In this document: one piece after another, positions 14,922-24,319 of the stretch
Numbering within the stretch: the first letter of the stretch is position 1
Layout of the letters: each line of letters starts with the position of its first letter
Assembly (NCBI GenBank): GCA_030672305.1
Contig: DAOVGR010000034.1
Span: 1-37,719, forward strand
DNA length: 37,719 nt
Reading direction: 5' to 3'
Source: Thermoplasmatales archaeon
GTDB taxonomy: Archaea > Thermoplasmatota > E2 > DHVEG-1
Translations under genes and position numbers: made by a program
The notes under the pieces: model-generated
The model's database searches: none
What the model saw: the letters and a program-made list of their open reading frames with translations, nothing else
Told to the model about the DNA's origin: nothing

Positions 14922-17171
14922 ATGGCTGATGATAAAACTATAAGTCAACTTAATTCATTTTCAACTCAACTAGATTCAAATGATCTAATTGTTGGTGTTG
15001 ATATAAGTGAGAATGAGACTAAAAACTTTACAAAAGAAATATTAATGAAATCTCCTGGTCCAATTGGTGAGACTAGTCCATCGACTGGAAAATTTTTGAG
15101 CGCTACAGTGTGGGATGGTTCTGCATTTGTTGACGTTAGTGGAACATCTGGTAGTTCTGGATCTAGTGGAACTTCTGGAGTTGATGGTTCAAGTGGAACA
15201 TCTGGTATTGATGGAACTGATGGAAGTAGCGGAACATCAGGTGCTAGTGGAACTGACGGAACTAGTGGAATAAATGGAACCTCTGGTACATCAGGAAGTA
15301 GTGGGGATGGATTTGTATATAAAGGATATTGGGAAGATAGTTCTTCATATATTATAAACGATGTTATAGTTAGTGACGCAACCAGCCTAGATAACTATAT
15401 ATGTATTCAAAATCACATATCTGATAACACAAATAAACCACCTGATGGTGCAAGTTGGGCAAGTTATTGGGAACTTTTTTCGTCTGCTGGAACTAGCGGA
15501 ACATCTGGTTCTGGTGGTACGTCTGGAAGTGATGGTTCATCTGGAAGTAGTGGAACATCAGGAACAAATGGAACATCAGGATCTTCAGGAACAGCAGGTA
15601 CGTCAGGTATTTCTGGTACCTCAGGAACATCTGGGAGCAGTTTTTCAGTTGACGAATATGGAAATTTAGACGAAGCAAAAATTGCTGAAATTGAAGCAAA
15701 TGTTGATGGAACTAGTGTTTTATCATGGACCTTTGTAATTATAGACGACAATAGAGCAGATAAAGGGGCTCCTGCAAATATTGATACTTCTGCTAATCTT
15801 TCTTTACATATGATTCTTTATATTGCATCGTCAGGTCTATGGGCAGATTACGGTCCTTTTACAGGAATAGCTGGCAGTCATGGTACGTCAGGCACATCAG
15901 GCACATCTGGAATTGGATTTTATTATGCAGGAAGTTGGGACTCTACTGGAGTATATTTTTTTAATTATACAGTAACACATAATAGCGATAGTTATATTTG
16001 TTTACAATATCACTCTGCCAATTCTACAAATGAACCTGGTGTAGGAGTTGATTGGGAAACCTATTGGAGCTTATTAGTTCCAGGTGGAGCTACTGGAACA
16101 AACGGTACTAGTGGTACATCAGGAACAGGTGGTACTTCTGGGACTAATGGAACTAGTGGTACATCAGGTAGTAGTGGGTCATCAGGAACTAGTGGAACAG
16201 ATGGATCTAGTGGAACATCTGGATCTTCTGGTAGTAGTTTCGTATACATAGGAAGTTGGGATGCTACTACAAATTATCACATTAATGAAGTAGTAACCAA
16301 TTATGGAAATACTTATATATGTATAAATGATAATATTTCATTTGAACCTGAAATTACAAGCGGATGGGAAAATTATTGGGGTATACTAGCAGAAGGTGGA
16401 TCATCTGGTAGTTCTGGTACTAGTGGGACATCAGGTATTGATGGAACTAACGGTAGTAATGGTACATCAGGAACATCGGGTAGCTCAGGTAGCTCAGGAG
16501 ATGGATTTATTAATAAAGGTGCATGGTCAATAGATTCTACTGGTTATGATGTAAATGATATAGTTGAAGATAATAGAGTAGTTTATATATGTATACAAGA
16601 TCATATTCCAGATTCAGATAATGACCCTGGTACTGGAATTAATTGGACACAATATTGGCAAATATGGTTAGAATCTGGAACTAGTGGAACATCAGGAACT
16701 AGTGGAACATCGGGAACTAATGGGACTTCAGGAACATCTGGAGTTGATGGAACATCAGGAGTTGATGGAACATCTGGTAGCTCAGGTAGTAGTGGGTCAT
16801 CTGGAGATGTGAATGTATTATTTACAACATCTAATATGTGGGAAAAAGCTCAATATTATGACTCTACAAGTATTGTGTCATCAATTGTTGACGGTTCAGC
16901 TGTAATATCATGGGATGTAACAGAACATCAAATGGTAGATATAACACTGACTGATGATACTGAACTCCGTGTTACTAATATGCCAAGCGGAGTATCTTAC
17001 TTTACAATAAAAGTAACAAATTCTGGTTCATATACTTTATCATATAGTAATGATTTTAAATGGTCAGAAGGAGGAACTGTTCCTACGATAACATCAAGTG
17101 GAATAGACATACTTACATTTTTCTGTGATGGAACATATATGTATGGGACAGCTACACAAAACTTTACTTAA
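14922..17171 (+). CDS. Collagen-like tail fibre with four carbohydrate-binding-like modules
   Basis: The protein has 749 aa. A 66-residue N-terminal domain (ADDKTISQLNSFS...) probably attaches to the virion. After it, collagen-like Gly-x-y segments dominated by GTS and GSS triplets alternate with four modules at about residues 128-190, 331-389, 438-493 and 526-585. Each module carries GxW...Y...D/N-V...YICIQ.H...P...W..YW, a pattern close to CBM5/12 chitin-binding modules. A different domain occupies about 240-320, and the last 120 residues form a beta-rich tip. The triplets are almost pure Ser/Thr in the x and y positions, not Pro. Synonymous codons are varied between repeats. It is a likely adhesin that recognises host glycans. 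Confidence 0.85.
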   Translation: MADDKTISQLNSFSTQLDSNDLIVGVDISENETKNFTKEILMKSPGPIGETSPSTGKFLSATVWDGSAFVDVSGTSGSSGSSGTSGVDGSSGTSGIDGTDGSSGTSGASGTDGTSGINGTSGTSGSSGDGFVYKGYWEDSSSYIINDVIVSDATSLDNYICIQNHISDNTNKPPDGASWASYWELFSSAGTSGTSGSGGTSGSDGSSGSSGTSGTNGTSGSSGTAGTSGISGTSGTSGSSFSVDEYGNLDEAKIAEIEANVDGTSVLSWTFVIIDDNRADKGAPANIDTSANLSLHMILYIASSGLWADYGPFTGIAGSHGTSGTSGTSGIGFYYAGSWDSTGVYFFNYTVTHNSDSYICLQYHSANSTNEPGVGVDWETYWSLLVPGGATGTNGTSGTSGTGGTSGTNGTSGTSGSSGSSGTSGTDGSSGTSGSSGSSFVYIGSWDATTNYHINEVVTNYGNTYICINDNISFEPEITSGWENYWGILAEGGSSGSSGTSGTSGIDGTNGSNGTSGTSGSSGSSGDGFINKGAWSIDSTGYDVNDIVEDNRVVYICIQDHIPDSDNDPGTGINWTQYWQIWLESGTSGTSGTSGTSGTNGTSGTSGVDGTSGVDGTSGSSGSSGSSGDVNVLFTTSNMWEKAQYYDSTSIVSSIVDGSAVISWDVTEHQMVDITLTDDTELRVTNMPSGVSYFTIKVTNSGSYTLSYSNDFKWSEGGTVPTITSSGIDILTFFCDGTYMYGTATQNFT

Positions 17172-17184
17172 TGGAGAATAAATT

Positions 17185-18072
17185 GTGATACACACCTCAA
17201 TGCCTTATTCCTTTAGAACTGTAACAGAAAAAGGGTATGTTTACTGTGGAGATGCCGTTGACATTCTAGCTGATACAGATGAATACAATCCAAACTCTGA
17301 CGTCTGGGTAAGTAAACAAGATTCTCCAGAAACCCGGCGATACCATGCAGCATCAACAATAAATAATAAAGGATATATTTACTGTGGTGGCATTGCCGTT
17401 CAAACAAAAGGATGTTATGAATATAATGCACATGCAAATGTTTGGACATCTATAACAGATTGTCCGGCATATCATTTATACTTCCCAGCAACTACAATAA
17501 ATAATAAAGGTTATTTATTTGGAGGGAGTAATGTTGTTATTGGTTATGCAAGAGAGGTAGATGAATATACTCCTAATCCCCTTGATTCTTGGGTATCTAA
17601 AACAGATATGCCATCTCCAACAAGAAGTATGTCTAGATCTTCTACTATAAACAATAAAGGTTATGTTTATGCTGGAAGTGATCGAACTACAGTACTTTCT
17701 ATGAGAATTACAGACGAATATGACCCAGATACATGGATAAATAAAACAGATTGCCCATCACCAAACAGACAAAGTCATGCGGCATCTACTATAAATAATA
17801 AAGGATATATTTATCTTGGGATGAATTTTGGAGTTGGTCTTTTGCAAGATACTGATGAATATGACCCAGATTCATGGACAAGTAAAACAAATGCACCATC
17901 TCCAGGAAGGTATGATCATACAGCATCTACAATAAATAATAAAGGATATGTTTATGGAGGGAATAGTCTTAAACAAGACTGCGATGAATATGAACCAGAC
18001 ACATGGACAAGTAAAACAGATATGCCACCACCAGGTAGATCCTATCTTGAAGCTTCGTCAATGGTTAACTAA
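17185..18072 (+). CDS. Kelch-repeat protein, 295 aa (first copy)
   Basis: Six repeats of about 45-48 residues carry NNKGYVYxGG followed by D(T/C)DEYxPDTW and SKTDxPSPxR. These are kelch-like units that would fold into a six-bladed beta propeller. The start is GTG 17185, with ATGGAGAATAAATT in front; no better ATG exists upstream. It follows the fibre gene by 13 bp. In phages such proteins can be receptor-binding tips or decoration proteins, so it may be a glycan-binding partner of the fibre (inference). Paralogous to the next gene. Confidence 0.85.
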   Translation: MIHTSMPYSFRTVTEKGYVYCGDAVDILADTDEYNPNSDVWVSKQDSPETRRYHAASTINNKGYIYCGGIAVQTKGCYEYNAHANVWTSITDCPAYHLYFPATTINNKGYLFGGSNVVIGYAREVDEYTPNPLDSWVSKTDMPSPTRSMSRSSTINNKGYVYAGSDRTTVLSMRITDEYDPDTWINKTDCPSPNRQSHAASTINNKGYIYLGMNFGVGLLQDTDEYDPDSWTSKTNAPSPGRYDHTASTINNKGYVYGGNSLKQDCDEYEPDTWTSKTDMPPPGRSYLEASSMVN

Positions 18073-18094
18073 TAAAAATAACGGAGAATAAACT

Positions 18095-18991
18095 TTGATA
18101 CATTCATCAACACCTTATGGATTTTTTAAAGATACAGCAGGAGAAGTTGCAGCAAGTAAGGGATATATTTACGGTGGTATTAATAATGATTGGAATAACA
18201 TACAAGACTGTGATGAATATGATCCTGATGTCTGGACAAATAGAGCTGATATACCATCACCAGCGAGAGCTCAATCAGCAGCATCTACAATACTTAATAA
18301 AGGTTATATATATTATGGTTATAGCACTAGTGAATTACGAGATTGCGATGAATATAACCCAAACACATGGACAAATAAAACTGATGGTCCATCACCAGGA
18401 AAATCCGATCCTACTGCTTCTACAATAAATAATAAAGGTTATGTTTACACTGGTCTATCTAGTGGAGGTCGTTTACGAGATACAGACGAATATGATCCTG
18501 ATTCATGGGCAAACAAAACAGATTGCCCATCACCCATAAGAGATGTAGCAGAAGCATCCACAATAAATAATAAAGGATACATTTTTTGTGGTTCTGGAGT
18601 TGGTGGAGTGACCTTTTTAAGAGACACAGACGAATATGATCCTGATTCATGGGCAAGTAAAACAGATGCACCAAGTCCTGTAAGAATATCAGCAGGAGCT
18701 TCTACAATAAGTAATAAAGGATATGTTTTTTGTGGAGCTGATGACTCTTATATTCCACTACAAGATTGTGATGAATATGACCCTGATTCATGGACAAGTA
18801 GAACTAACTGCCCTAGTCCAGGAAGATATGAATTGGCAGCATCAACAGTAGAAAGTAAAGGATATATTTATTGTGGTTATGATGATATTAATATGTTAAA
18901 CGATTGTGATGAATATACACCTGACACCTGGGCAAATAAAGCTAATGCACCAAGCCCAATAAGAGGTTATTTAGTGGGTTCATCAATATAA
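18095..18991 (+). CDS. Kelch-repeat protein, 298 aa (second copy)
   Basis: Six kelch-like repeats are present, as in the gene before it: KGYIYxG, RDTDEYDPDSW, NKTDxPSPxR. Repeats 3 to 5 are closer to each other than to the rest. The start is TTG 18095 behind ACGGAGAATAAAC; the leader and N terminus (IHSSTPYGF) match the first copy (IHTSMPYSF), so both starts are well supported. The tandem duplicate suggests diversification of binding surfaces or a heteromeric structure. Confidence 0.85.
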   Translation: MIHSSTPYGFFKDTAGEVAASKGYIYGGINNDWNNIQDCDEYDPDVWTNRADIPSPARAQSAASTILNKGYIYYGYSTSELRDCDEYNPNTWTNKTDGPSPGKSDPTASTINNKGYVYTGLSSGGRLRDTDEYDPDSWANKTDCPSPIRDVAEASTINNKGYIFCGSGVGGVTFLRDTDEYDPDSWASKTDAPSPVRISAGASTISNKGYVFCGADDSYIPLQDCDEYDPDSWTSRTNCPSPGRYELAASTVESKGYIYCGYDDINMLNDCDEYTPDTWANKANAPSPIRGYLVGSSI

Positions 18992-19012
18992 AAAAGAAAG
19001 GAAATATGAAAA

Positions 19013-19711
19013 ATGAATTTAAAAACATTGTTAGACGATCATCAAACGGGAATGAGTCAATTTCAAGATGACTTCTTAGTAACAACAAGAGCAGGTGGTA
19101 CTTTATATGGACAGTATAAACAAGCTCTAAGAGAATTGTATAAACGATTTAGAGGTTTAAGAGAATTAACTTCCAATAACGTAAGATTACAGATTGACAT
19201 TGAAGAGTTAGAAGAAAAAGTTAAGTTCAAACAAGTATCTGGATATAAATTAAAAAGAGCTGAGATTGACTATAAAGAAAAAGTTATGTTGATGGAAGAA
19301 TCTCAAAGAGCAATTAGTGATACCAAAAGGGAGTTTATGAGATTCTATCAGCAAGCTGCTCATCTAAAAGAGCAAATTGGTGAATTAACAGATGAAAAAA
19401 GACACCAATTAGATATAGAAATGTGGGAATTTAAAATTAAAGAAATGGCTGTTATTGATTGGATTACTAGTGGACGATTAAGGAATAGTACATTTGAGTT
19501 TTTACACGCGTGCCCAAAAGAAATGAAAGCAAGATTGGCCAATGCAATTTCACTAGAAAATCAGGATAAATTAATTGAATGGTATGATACTAAAGAAGAA
19601 CAACATATACCAAATGATTTACCAGAGATTGAGATGCCAAATAATATAGATGACATATTATCCTTAGAAGATCTAAATACAAAAACTAAAATTATATCAA
19701 TTATAAAATAA
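19013..19711 (+). CDS. Coiled-coil protein, 232 aa
   Basis: The centre (about residues 45-150) is strongly helical with heptad-like leucines and charges (QIDIEELEEKVKFKQ, KEKVMLMEESQRA, LKEQIGELTDEKR), suggesting a long coiled coil. The C-terminal part is acidic. It lies between the kelch and collar-type fibre genes, so a tail-associated or fibre-assembly role is plausible. No specific family was recognised. Confidence 0.7.
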   Translation: MNLKTLLDDHQTGMSQFQDDFLVTTRAGGTLYGQYKQALRELYKRFRGLRELTSNNVRLQIDIEELEEKVKFKQVSGYKLKRAEIDYKEKVMLMEESQRAISDTKREFMRFYQQAAHLKEQIGELTDEKRHQLDIEMWEFKIKEMAVIDWITSGRLRNSTFEFLHACPKEMKARLANAISLENQDKLIEWYDTKEEQHIPNDLPEIEMPNNIDDILSLEDLNTKTKIISIIK

Positions 19712-19725
19712 GGAAATAATACCAG

Positions 19726-19896
19726 ATGATGACTTGTGATAGATGTGGCAAAGATACGTACGTTATTTTTATTACAAGAGAGCATGAAAAATTATGTGAT
19801 AAATGTTGGGATAAAGAACGAAAAAAAAGAAACTCCCTAAAAATTTCAACTAAAGATCAATGTAAAAAGATTAAGGAGGAATTAAAAATCCTATGA
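19726..19896 (+). CDS. Small zinc-ribbon protein, 56 aa
   Basis: Two CxxC pairs, CDRCG near the start and CDKCWDKE about 18 residues later, form a zinc ribbon, followed by a very basic helix (KERKKRNSLK). The start is ATG 19726 (or the adjacent ATG 19729) with AAGGAAATAATACC in front. Its stop overlaps the next gene's start (ATGA). It may be a small nucleic-acid-binding or chaperone protein. Confidence 0.7.
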   Translation: MMTCDRCGKDTYVIFITREHEKLCDKCWDKERKKRNSLKISTKDQCKKIKEELKIL

Positions 19897-20498
19897 AAAA
19901 GACTTATGGAATAGATATGCAAGGACCTTTTCGGATTCAGAGAGTAAGTAGTCTGCCTTCATGGACTGCAAATGATTTAGGTAGAGAGGTCTATTTAACT
20001 AGCGATAATAAAAAATATAGAGGCAATAATTCAGGTTGGGGAACAGCTGATGTAGATAAAATATGGACCCATCAAAATACTGCACCAACAGGATGGAGTA
20101 TAGTATCAGGAACAACAGACGCATTATTAGCGTGTAAAGGTGGTTCAAATGCTTACAACACTTCAGGAGGAACACAAGCTGGAACGTGGACACAACCAAA
20201 TCATTCACATGGAATAAATAATCACACGCACTCAACAGGAGCACATACGTTAACAATATCTGAAATACCCTCTCACACGCACACAATTTCAAGAATTTTT
20301 ATTGAAAGTGGAGTCCATGCTTTTCAAAGTGGAGCTGGAACAGCACCACAATCGGTGCAGACTGCAGCAACTGGTGGAGGTGGATCACATAATCATGGTA
20401 ATACGGGGTCGAATGGACCAGGTTTTACAAATGCAGCTGCATCTGCAGCTACTTACAGACCTGATGCTAACGTTGGAATAGTAATAGAAAGAAACTAA
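19893..20498 (+). CDS. Tail-collar-type fibre protein with His-rich motifs
   Basis: The protein has 201 aa. A short N-terminal region has TANDLGREVYLTSDNKKYRG, common in phage fibre tips. The middle and end carry the histidine pairs HSHG, HTHS, HTHT and SHNHG plus YRPDANVGIVI. These resemble the HxH metal-binding motifs of T4 gp12-type short fibres and collar domains, where His pairs hold iron along the trimer. It is probably a trimeric receptor-binding tip. The start overlaps the zinc-ribbon gene (ATGA), with TTAAGGAGGAATTAAAAATCCT in front. Confidence 0.85.
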   Translation: MKKTYGIDMQGPFRIQRVSSLPSWTANDLGREVYLTSDNKKYRGNNSGWGTADVDKIWTHQNTAPTGWSIVSGTTDALLACKGGSNAYNTSGGTQAGTWTQPNHSHGINNHTHSTGAHTLTISEIPSHTHTISRIFIESGVHAFQSGAGTAPQSVQTAATGGGGSHNHGNTGSNGPGFTNAAASAATYRPDANVGIVIERN

Positions 20499-20530
20499 TA
20501 AAAAATTAACAATGTAAGGAGAAGCGAATT

Positions 20531-20914
20531 ATGGAGAATACTTGTAATTATAAAGAATGTAAATTATTTGATTTACTAGGAGGTAGTCCAGAACAATGTC
20601 CAAACTATATGGAATCATGGTGGAGACCATCAAATGATAATAAACCTATTTTAGTAAGAGACTGTGCTCCAAGGCGTACCCTTTTAATGATACAAGATTT
20701 AAGTAATCGGTTAGTTGGAGTACAAAAATCACAAGAAGAGCAAAGAGATGAAAGCACATGGGTGCAAGTTGTCGCTGAAGTTTTAGGAAAAAACTCTGGT
20801 GTTAACTTAAATGCATTTGTTAAAGAAAGACAACGACTTCAAAATGTAGAGAAATTAAAATTAGAGCAAGGAGATGATAGTGTAAGAGCTCAAGATGAAA
20901 ATGAAGTAACATAG
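20531..20914 (+). CDS. Hypothetical protein, 127 aa
   Basis: The N-terminal 50 residues carry four cysteines (CNYKEC, QCPNY, RDCAP), then comes a helical, charged C terminus. GTAAGGAGAAGCGAATT precedes ATG 20531. Between the fibre tip and the glycosyltransferase genes. No family was recognised; a metal-stabilised N-terminal domain is plausible. Confidence 0.65.
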   Translation: MENTCNYKECKLFDLLGGSPEQCPNYMESWWRPSNDNKPILVRDCAPRRTLLMIQDLSNRLVGVQKSQEEQRDESTWVQVVAEVLGKNSGVNLNAFVKERQRLQNVEKLKLEQGDDSVRAQDENEVT

Positions 20915-20970
20915 AACATAATATAAAGTAGACAGTAGATAGAAAATAAGTAGATAAAAAGGAGACAGAT

Positions 20971-21288
20971 ATGATATTAAAAATAGAAAGATACGACAGT
21001 GATCAACAATGGTGGATGTTTGATAATATTAGAAAAATTAGCATTTCAACTCCACTACTTAGAAGGAATAGAATAGGTATAAATTATGACGTAACAATAT
21101 TTGATACACCTAAGTCAGATTGTGAGTGCGAAGATGAAGTTCAATGTAACAGATGTGAAAAATACTTAGTAGCATGTTGTAGGTTAACAGATTATTCTGA
21201 AATACTAATAGCATTTGATACACTAGCTTATTTATGTAATGATGAAGGAAAAACAATTGAAAAAATAATAGCAAACTATAAAGACTAA
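20971..21288 (+). CDS. Hypothetical protein, 105 aa
   Basis: A beta-rich N terminus (ILKIERYDSDQQWWMFDNI) precedes a cysteine cluster, CECEDEVQCNRCEKYLVACC, likely a metal site. AAAAGGAGACAGAT precedes ATG 20971. It is the last gene before the glycosyltransferase. The function is unknown. Confidence 0.65.
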   Translation: MILKIERYDSDQQWWMFDNIRKISISTPLLRRNRIGINYDVTIFDTPKSDCECEDEVQCNRCEKYLVACCRLTDYSEILIAFDTLAYLCNDEGKTIEKIIANYKD

Positions 21289-21339
21289 CTTAATATTTTG
21301 TTTACTATCTACTTTAAAAAAATAAAAGGAGAGCGAATA

Positions 21340-23712
21340 ATGAAACCTGATATAATTGTAGCTCATTGTAGCTTTATCGGGCATACAGGATATGCCAATC
21401 ACACAAGAGAATTTTTTACCCACCTAAGGAAACACATCCCAGTTAGAGTTAGGAATTATACACATGTGGATGATGTGTCATATCTCACACAAGATCAAAA
21501 AGACATGGTAATAAATAACAATAATGAACTTCCATGGGACATAGGTCAACCTTTTAATATATCTAAATATAAAAATCCTCTGAATATAGTATTGAATACA
21601 ACTAATCATTCCTACTTTTATGATAGGTATACAGGTCCAGTTATATTCTATAATGTATGGGAATCAACAAGACAACCAGATCAATTCTTTAATAAGATGT
21701 TGGAGGCAGATCAATTTTGGTGTCCTAGTGAATGGCAAAAAATGTGTACAGTTGAACAAGGGTATCCTATAGACAAAGTTAAGGTTGTGCCAGAGGGTAT
21801 AGATCCAAATATATTCAAACCAATGAAAGAATATCAAGGGTACCATGATAGTTGTGTTAGATTTCTTTTATTTGGAAGATGGGAACATAGAAAATCAACC
21901 ACTGAAATTATCAGGACATTTTTACAATCATTTAAGAAAGATGATAAAGTTAAACTTGTTTTAAGTGTAGATAATGATTATGCAGTCGACGGATTAAGTA
22001 GTACAGAAGAAAGATTAAAACATTATGGATGGGATAAGGATCCAAGAATTGAAGTAGAACATTTTATGCCATTTAATGAATATCTAGATCACCTACAAAC
22101 AGGAAGTTGTTTATTATCATGTTCTAGAAGCGAAGGATGGAATCTCCCATTGTTAGAAGCAATAGCATGTGGAACTCCTTCTATACATTCTGATTTTAGT
22201 GGTCAGCTTGAATTTGCAAAAGGCGTTTCATGGAGAGTAAATATTAAAGGGTATAAACCTCCTGAACAAATGTATGGAGGTAACGCACCAGGGTTATGGG
22301 CAGAACCTGACTTTAATCATTTAAGTAGTATAATGAAATTTATATATAAAAAACATAATATATGTAGAACAAAAGCTGTTTTAGATTCAATAGATATTAG
22401 AAAAAAATACTCATGGGATAATGCTGCCAAGATAGCTTTAAAACACATCGAGGAATTCAAACCTACCCGTCAGACCTCGTATATAGCTACAAAAATAAAA
22501 GATGAATATTCAGACATCAATAAAGATATATCTCCTACTGACGGTAACCTGAACGAGAGTGAGAGGGATAATGATTCACATCTTTTAACTGACGAACAAC
22601 CAATAGAAGATAACGTTATTAATTGTCATTTTGTTGATGGTCCATTTTTAGAAGTTTTAGGAAATGGTAATGAACCTTATGACTTTATATTCTGTGATGA
22701 AGAAGGTAATGAAGATCATAAAACTTCTCTCACACCTAATCACTGGACTAGATCAAATAGGAGATGGTTTACAAATTGGCATCTCTCAATCAACTATAAA
22801 GACAAAACAATATTTGAACATCAATATGACGCCAGAGGGAAAAAGGTTATGATTTCATTTGACTCTAAATCTTTGGGAGATAATCTGGCGTGGATTCCTT
22901 ACTGTGAAAAATTTAGAATAAAACATAAATGCCGTGTAGTAGTATCCACATTTTGGAATGATCTATTTAAAGATGTTTATAAAGGATTAGAATTTGTGCC
23001 ACCAGGAACAGTCACATCAGACATATATGCCTCGTACACAATTGGCTGCTGGGATAATGATCTTAATAGAAATAAATTTGATTGGAGAGAAACTCCTCTC
23101 CAAAAGATATGTACAGACATACTAGGTCTTGAATATAAAGAAACTAAACCAAGGGTGAAAAAACCAGAGATTCAAAAGGTATTTGATAAACCTCTTGTAG
23201 CAATATCAGAAGGGTCAACTGCAGGATGTAAACAATATCAATATCCTGGTGGGTGGCAAAGTATTGTTGATTATTTAAAAGAGAAAGGATATGATGTAGC
23301 AGTTATATCCAAAGAGACAACTACTCTTGAAGGTATTATTGACTTTACAAATAGACCAATAGAGGAAACCATAAATACGTTATTAGCTTCTGAATTCTAT
23401 ATGGGAGTGAGTTCAGGTCCATCATGGCTTGCCTGGGCATTAGATATACCAGTTATTTTAATTTCAGGTTGTACTAACACATGGAATGAATTTCAATCTG
23501 GTGTTATGAGAATTATAAATGAAGACGTATGTCATGGATGTATGAATAATAAAAATGTAGTATTTGATCGAGGAGAATGGTATTGGTGTTTATATAAAGA
23601 TACCCCAAGACATTATGAATGTACGAAGTCAATATCACCACAAATGATTATGGATGAAATGGAGAAAAAACAATGGGCAGTCAAGAAGAACCATTCTTTG
23701 GAAAAAATATAA
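21340..23712 (+). CDS. GT4 glycosyltransferase fused to a TibC-like O-heptosyltransferase
   Basis: The protein has 790 aa. Residues 1-400 form a GT-B, GT4-type glycosyltransferase: VPEGIDPNIFKP, FGRWEHRKS and the SRSEGWNLPLLEAIACGTP donor loop with its two glutamates. About 80 variable acidic residues follow. Residues about 490-790 resemble autotransporter O-heptosyltransferases (TibC/BAHT): FDSKSLGDNLAWIPYCEKF, ISEGSTAG, YPGGWQ, ETINTLLASEFYMGVSSGPSW, and a Cys4 metal site Cys731, Cys734, Cys750, Cys761 (VCHGC ... WCLY ... ECTK) matching the iron-binding finger of TibC. TibC attaches heptose to serines of surface adhesins. The start is ATG 21340 behind AAAGGAGAGCGAATA; an upstream ATG at 21298 lacks a ribosome site. 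Confidence 0.85.
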   Translation: MKPDIIVAHCSFIGHTGYANHTREFFTHLRKHIPVRVRNYTHVDDVSYLTQDQKDMVINNNNELPWDIGQPFNISKYKNPLNIVLNTTNHSYFYDRYTGPVIFYNVWESTRQPDQFFNKMLEADQFWCPSEWQKMCTVEQGYPIDKVKVVPEGIDPNIFKPMKEYQGYHDSCVRFLLFGRWEHRKSTTEIIRTFLQSFKKDDKVKLVLSVDNDYAVDGLSSTEERLKHYGWDKDPRIEVEHFMPFNEYLDHLQTGSCLLSCSRSEGWNLPLLEAIACGTPSIHSDFSGQLEFAKGVSWRVNIKGYKPPEQMYGGNAPGLWAEPDFNHLSSIMKFIYKKHNICRTKAVLDSIDIRKKYSWDNAAKIALKHIEEFKPTRQTSYIATKIKDEYSDINKDISPTDGNLNESERDNDSHLLTDEQPIEDNVINCHFVDGPFLEVLGNGNEPYDFIFCDEEGNEDHKTSLTPNHWTRSNRRWFTNWHLSINYKDKTIFEHQYDARGKKVMISFDSKSLGDNLAWIPYCEKFRIKHKCRVVVSTFWNDLFKDVYKGLEFVPPGTVTSDIYASYTIGCWDNDLNRNKFDWRETPLQKICTDILGLEYKETKPRVKKPEIQKVFDKPLVAISEGSTAGCKQYQYPGGWQSIVDYLKEKGYDVAVISKETTTLEGIIDFTNRPIEETINTLLASEFYMGVSSGPSWLAWALDIPVILISGCTNTWNEFQSGVMRIINEDVCHGCMNNKNVVFDRGEWYWCLYKDTPRHYECTKSISPQMIMDEMEKKQWAVKKNHSLEKI

Positions 23713-23759
23713 GGGAAGCAATCAAGACATTAAAAGGTTTATTTCCAGGAGGAGACAAG

Positions 23760-24314
23760 ATGCTACAATGTGGATTAATAATAGGACACAAACCAAACAA
23801 ACCAGGAGCATGTAATAAGAAACATAAGATATGTGAGTATCAATTCAATGACCAATTAGCTTGTGATATATACGACTATTTAAAAGAACATGATACAGTT
23901 AATAGAATCCGAATAATAAGGAGAGATACATATCAAGGACTTCCAGAAGACGTAAATCTTTTAGACCCTGATTTTTGTATATCAATGCATTGTAATGCAG
24001 CTCATCCAGACTATACAGGTAAATGGAATGGCACAGAAACTCTCTATTATCATAAATCAAAAAGAGGAAAAATAATGGCGGAAATCTTACAAAAAAATTT
24101 AGTAGGATGTCTTGGATTTAAAGACAGAGGCATCCTCCCTCGTAAAACTGAAGACAGGGGAGGATACCTTTTACGATATACAGATATGCCATGTGTAATT
24201 GCCGAACCATTTTTTATTGATAATAACAATGCTTATAAAACGGTCATGGATAAATATGACAAACTTGTACAAGCATATGCTGAAAGTATAGAAGAAATTG
24301 CAGAGGTGGTATAA
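23760..24314 (+). CDS. N-acetylmuramoyl-L-alanine amidase (Amidase_3), endolysin
   Basis: The protein has 184 aa and comprises only the catalytic domain. The zinc ligands His10 (IIGHKPNKPG), Glu26 and His77 (ISMHCNA) and catalytic Glu149 (VIAEPFF) match the Amidase_3 family, which cuts the bond between MurNAc and the L-Ala of the peptide stem. The start is ATG 23760 behind AGGAGGAGACAAG; an ATG at 23673 would overlap the glycosyltransferase by 40 bp and has no site. No signal peptide or binding domain is visible. It is probably the lysis enzyme, with membrane proteins nearby at 24.3-25.1 kb. Confidence 0.9.
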   Translation: MLQCGLIIGHKPNKPGACNKKHKICEYQFNDQLACDIYDYLKEHDTVNRIRIIRRDTYQGLPEDVNLLDPDFCISMHCNAAHPDYTGKWNGTETLYYHKSKRGKIMAEILQKNLVGCLGFKDRGILPRKTEDRGGYLLRYTDMPCVIAEPFFIDNNNAYKTVMDKYDKLVQAYAESIEEIAEVV

Positions 24315-24319
24315 CGATC

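Noticed and set aside
15464..16249. Minus-strand Pro/Val-rich frames opposite the fibre gene
   Set aside because: Mirror translation of the GTSGSS repeats; the plus-strand gene explains the sequence.
18117..18674. Alternative frames on both strands inside the second kelch gene
   Set aside because: They arise from the repeated DNA of the kelch units and have no start sites.
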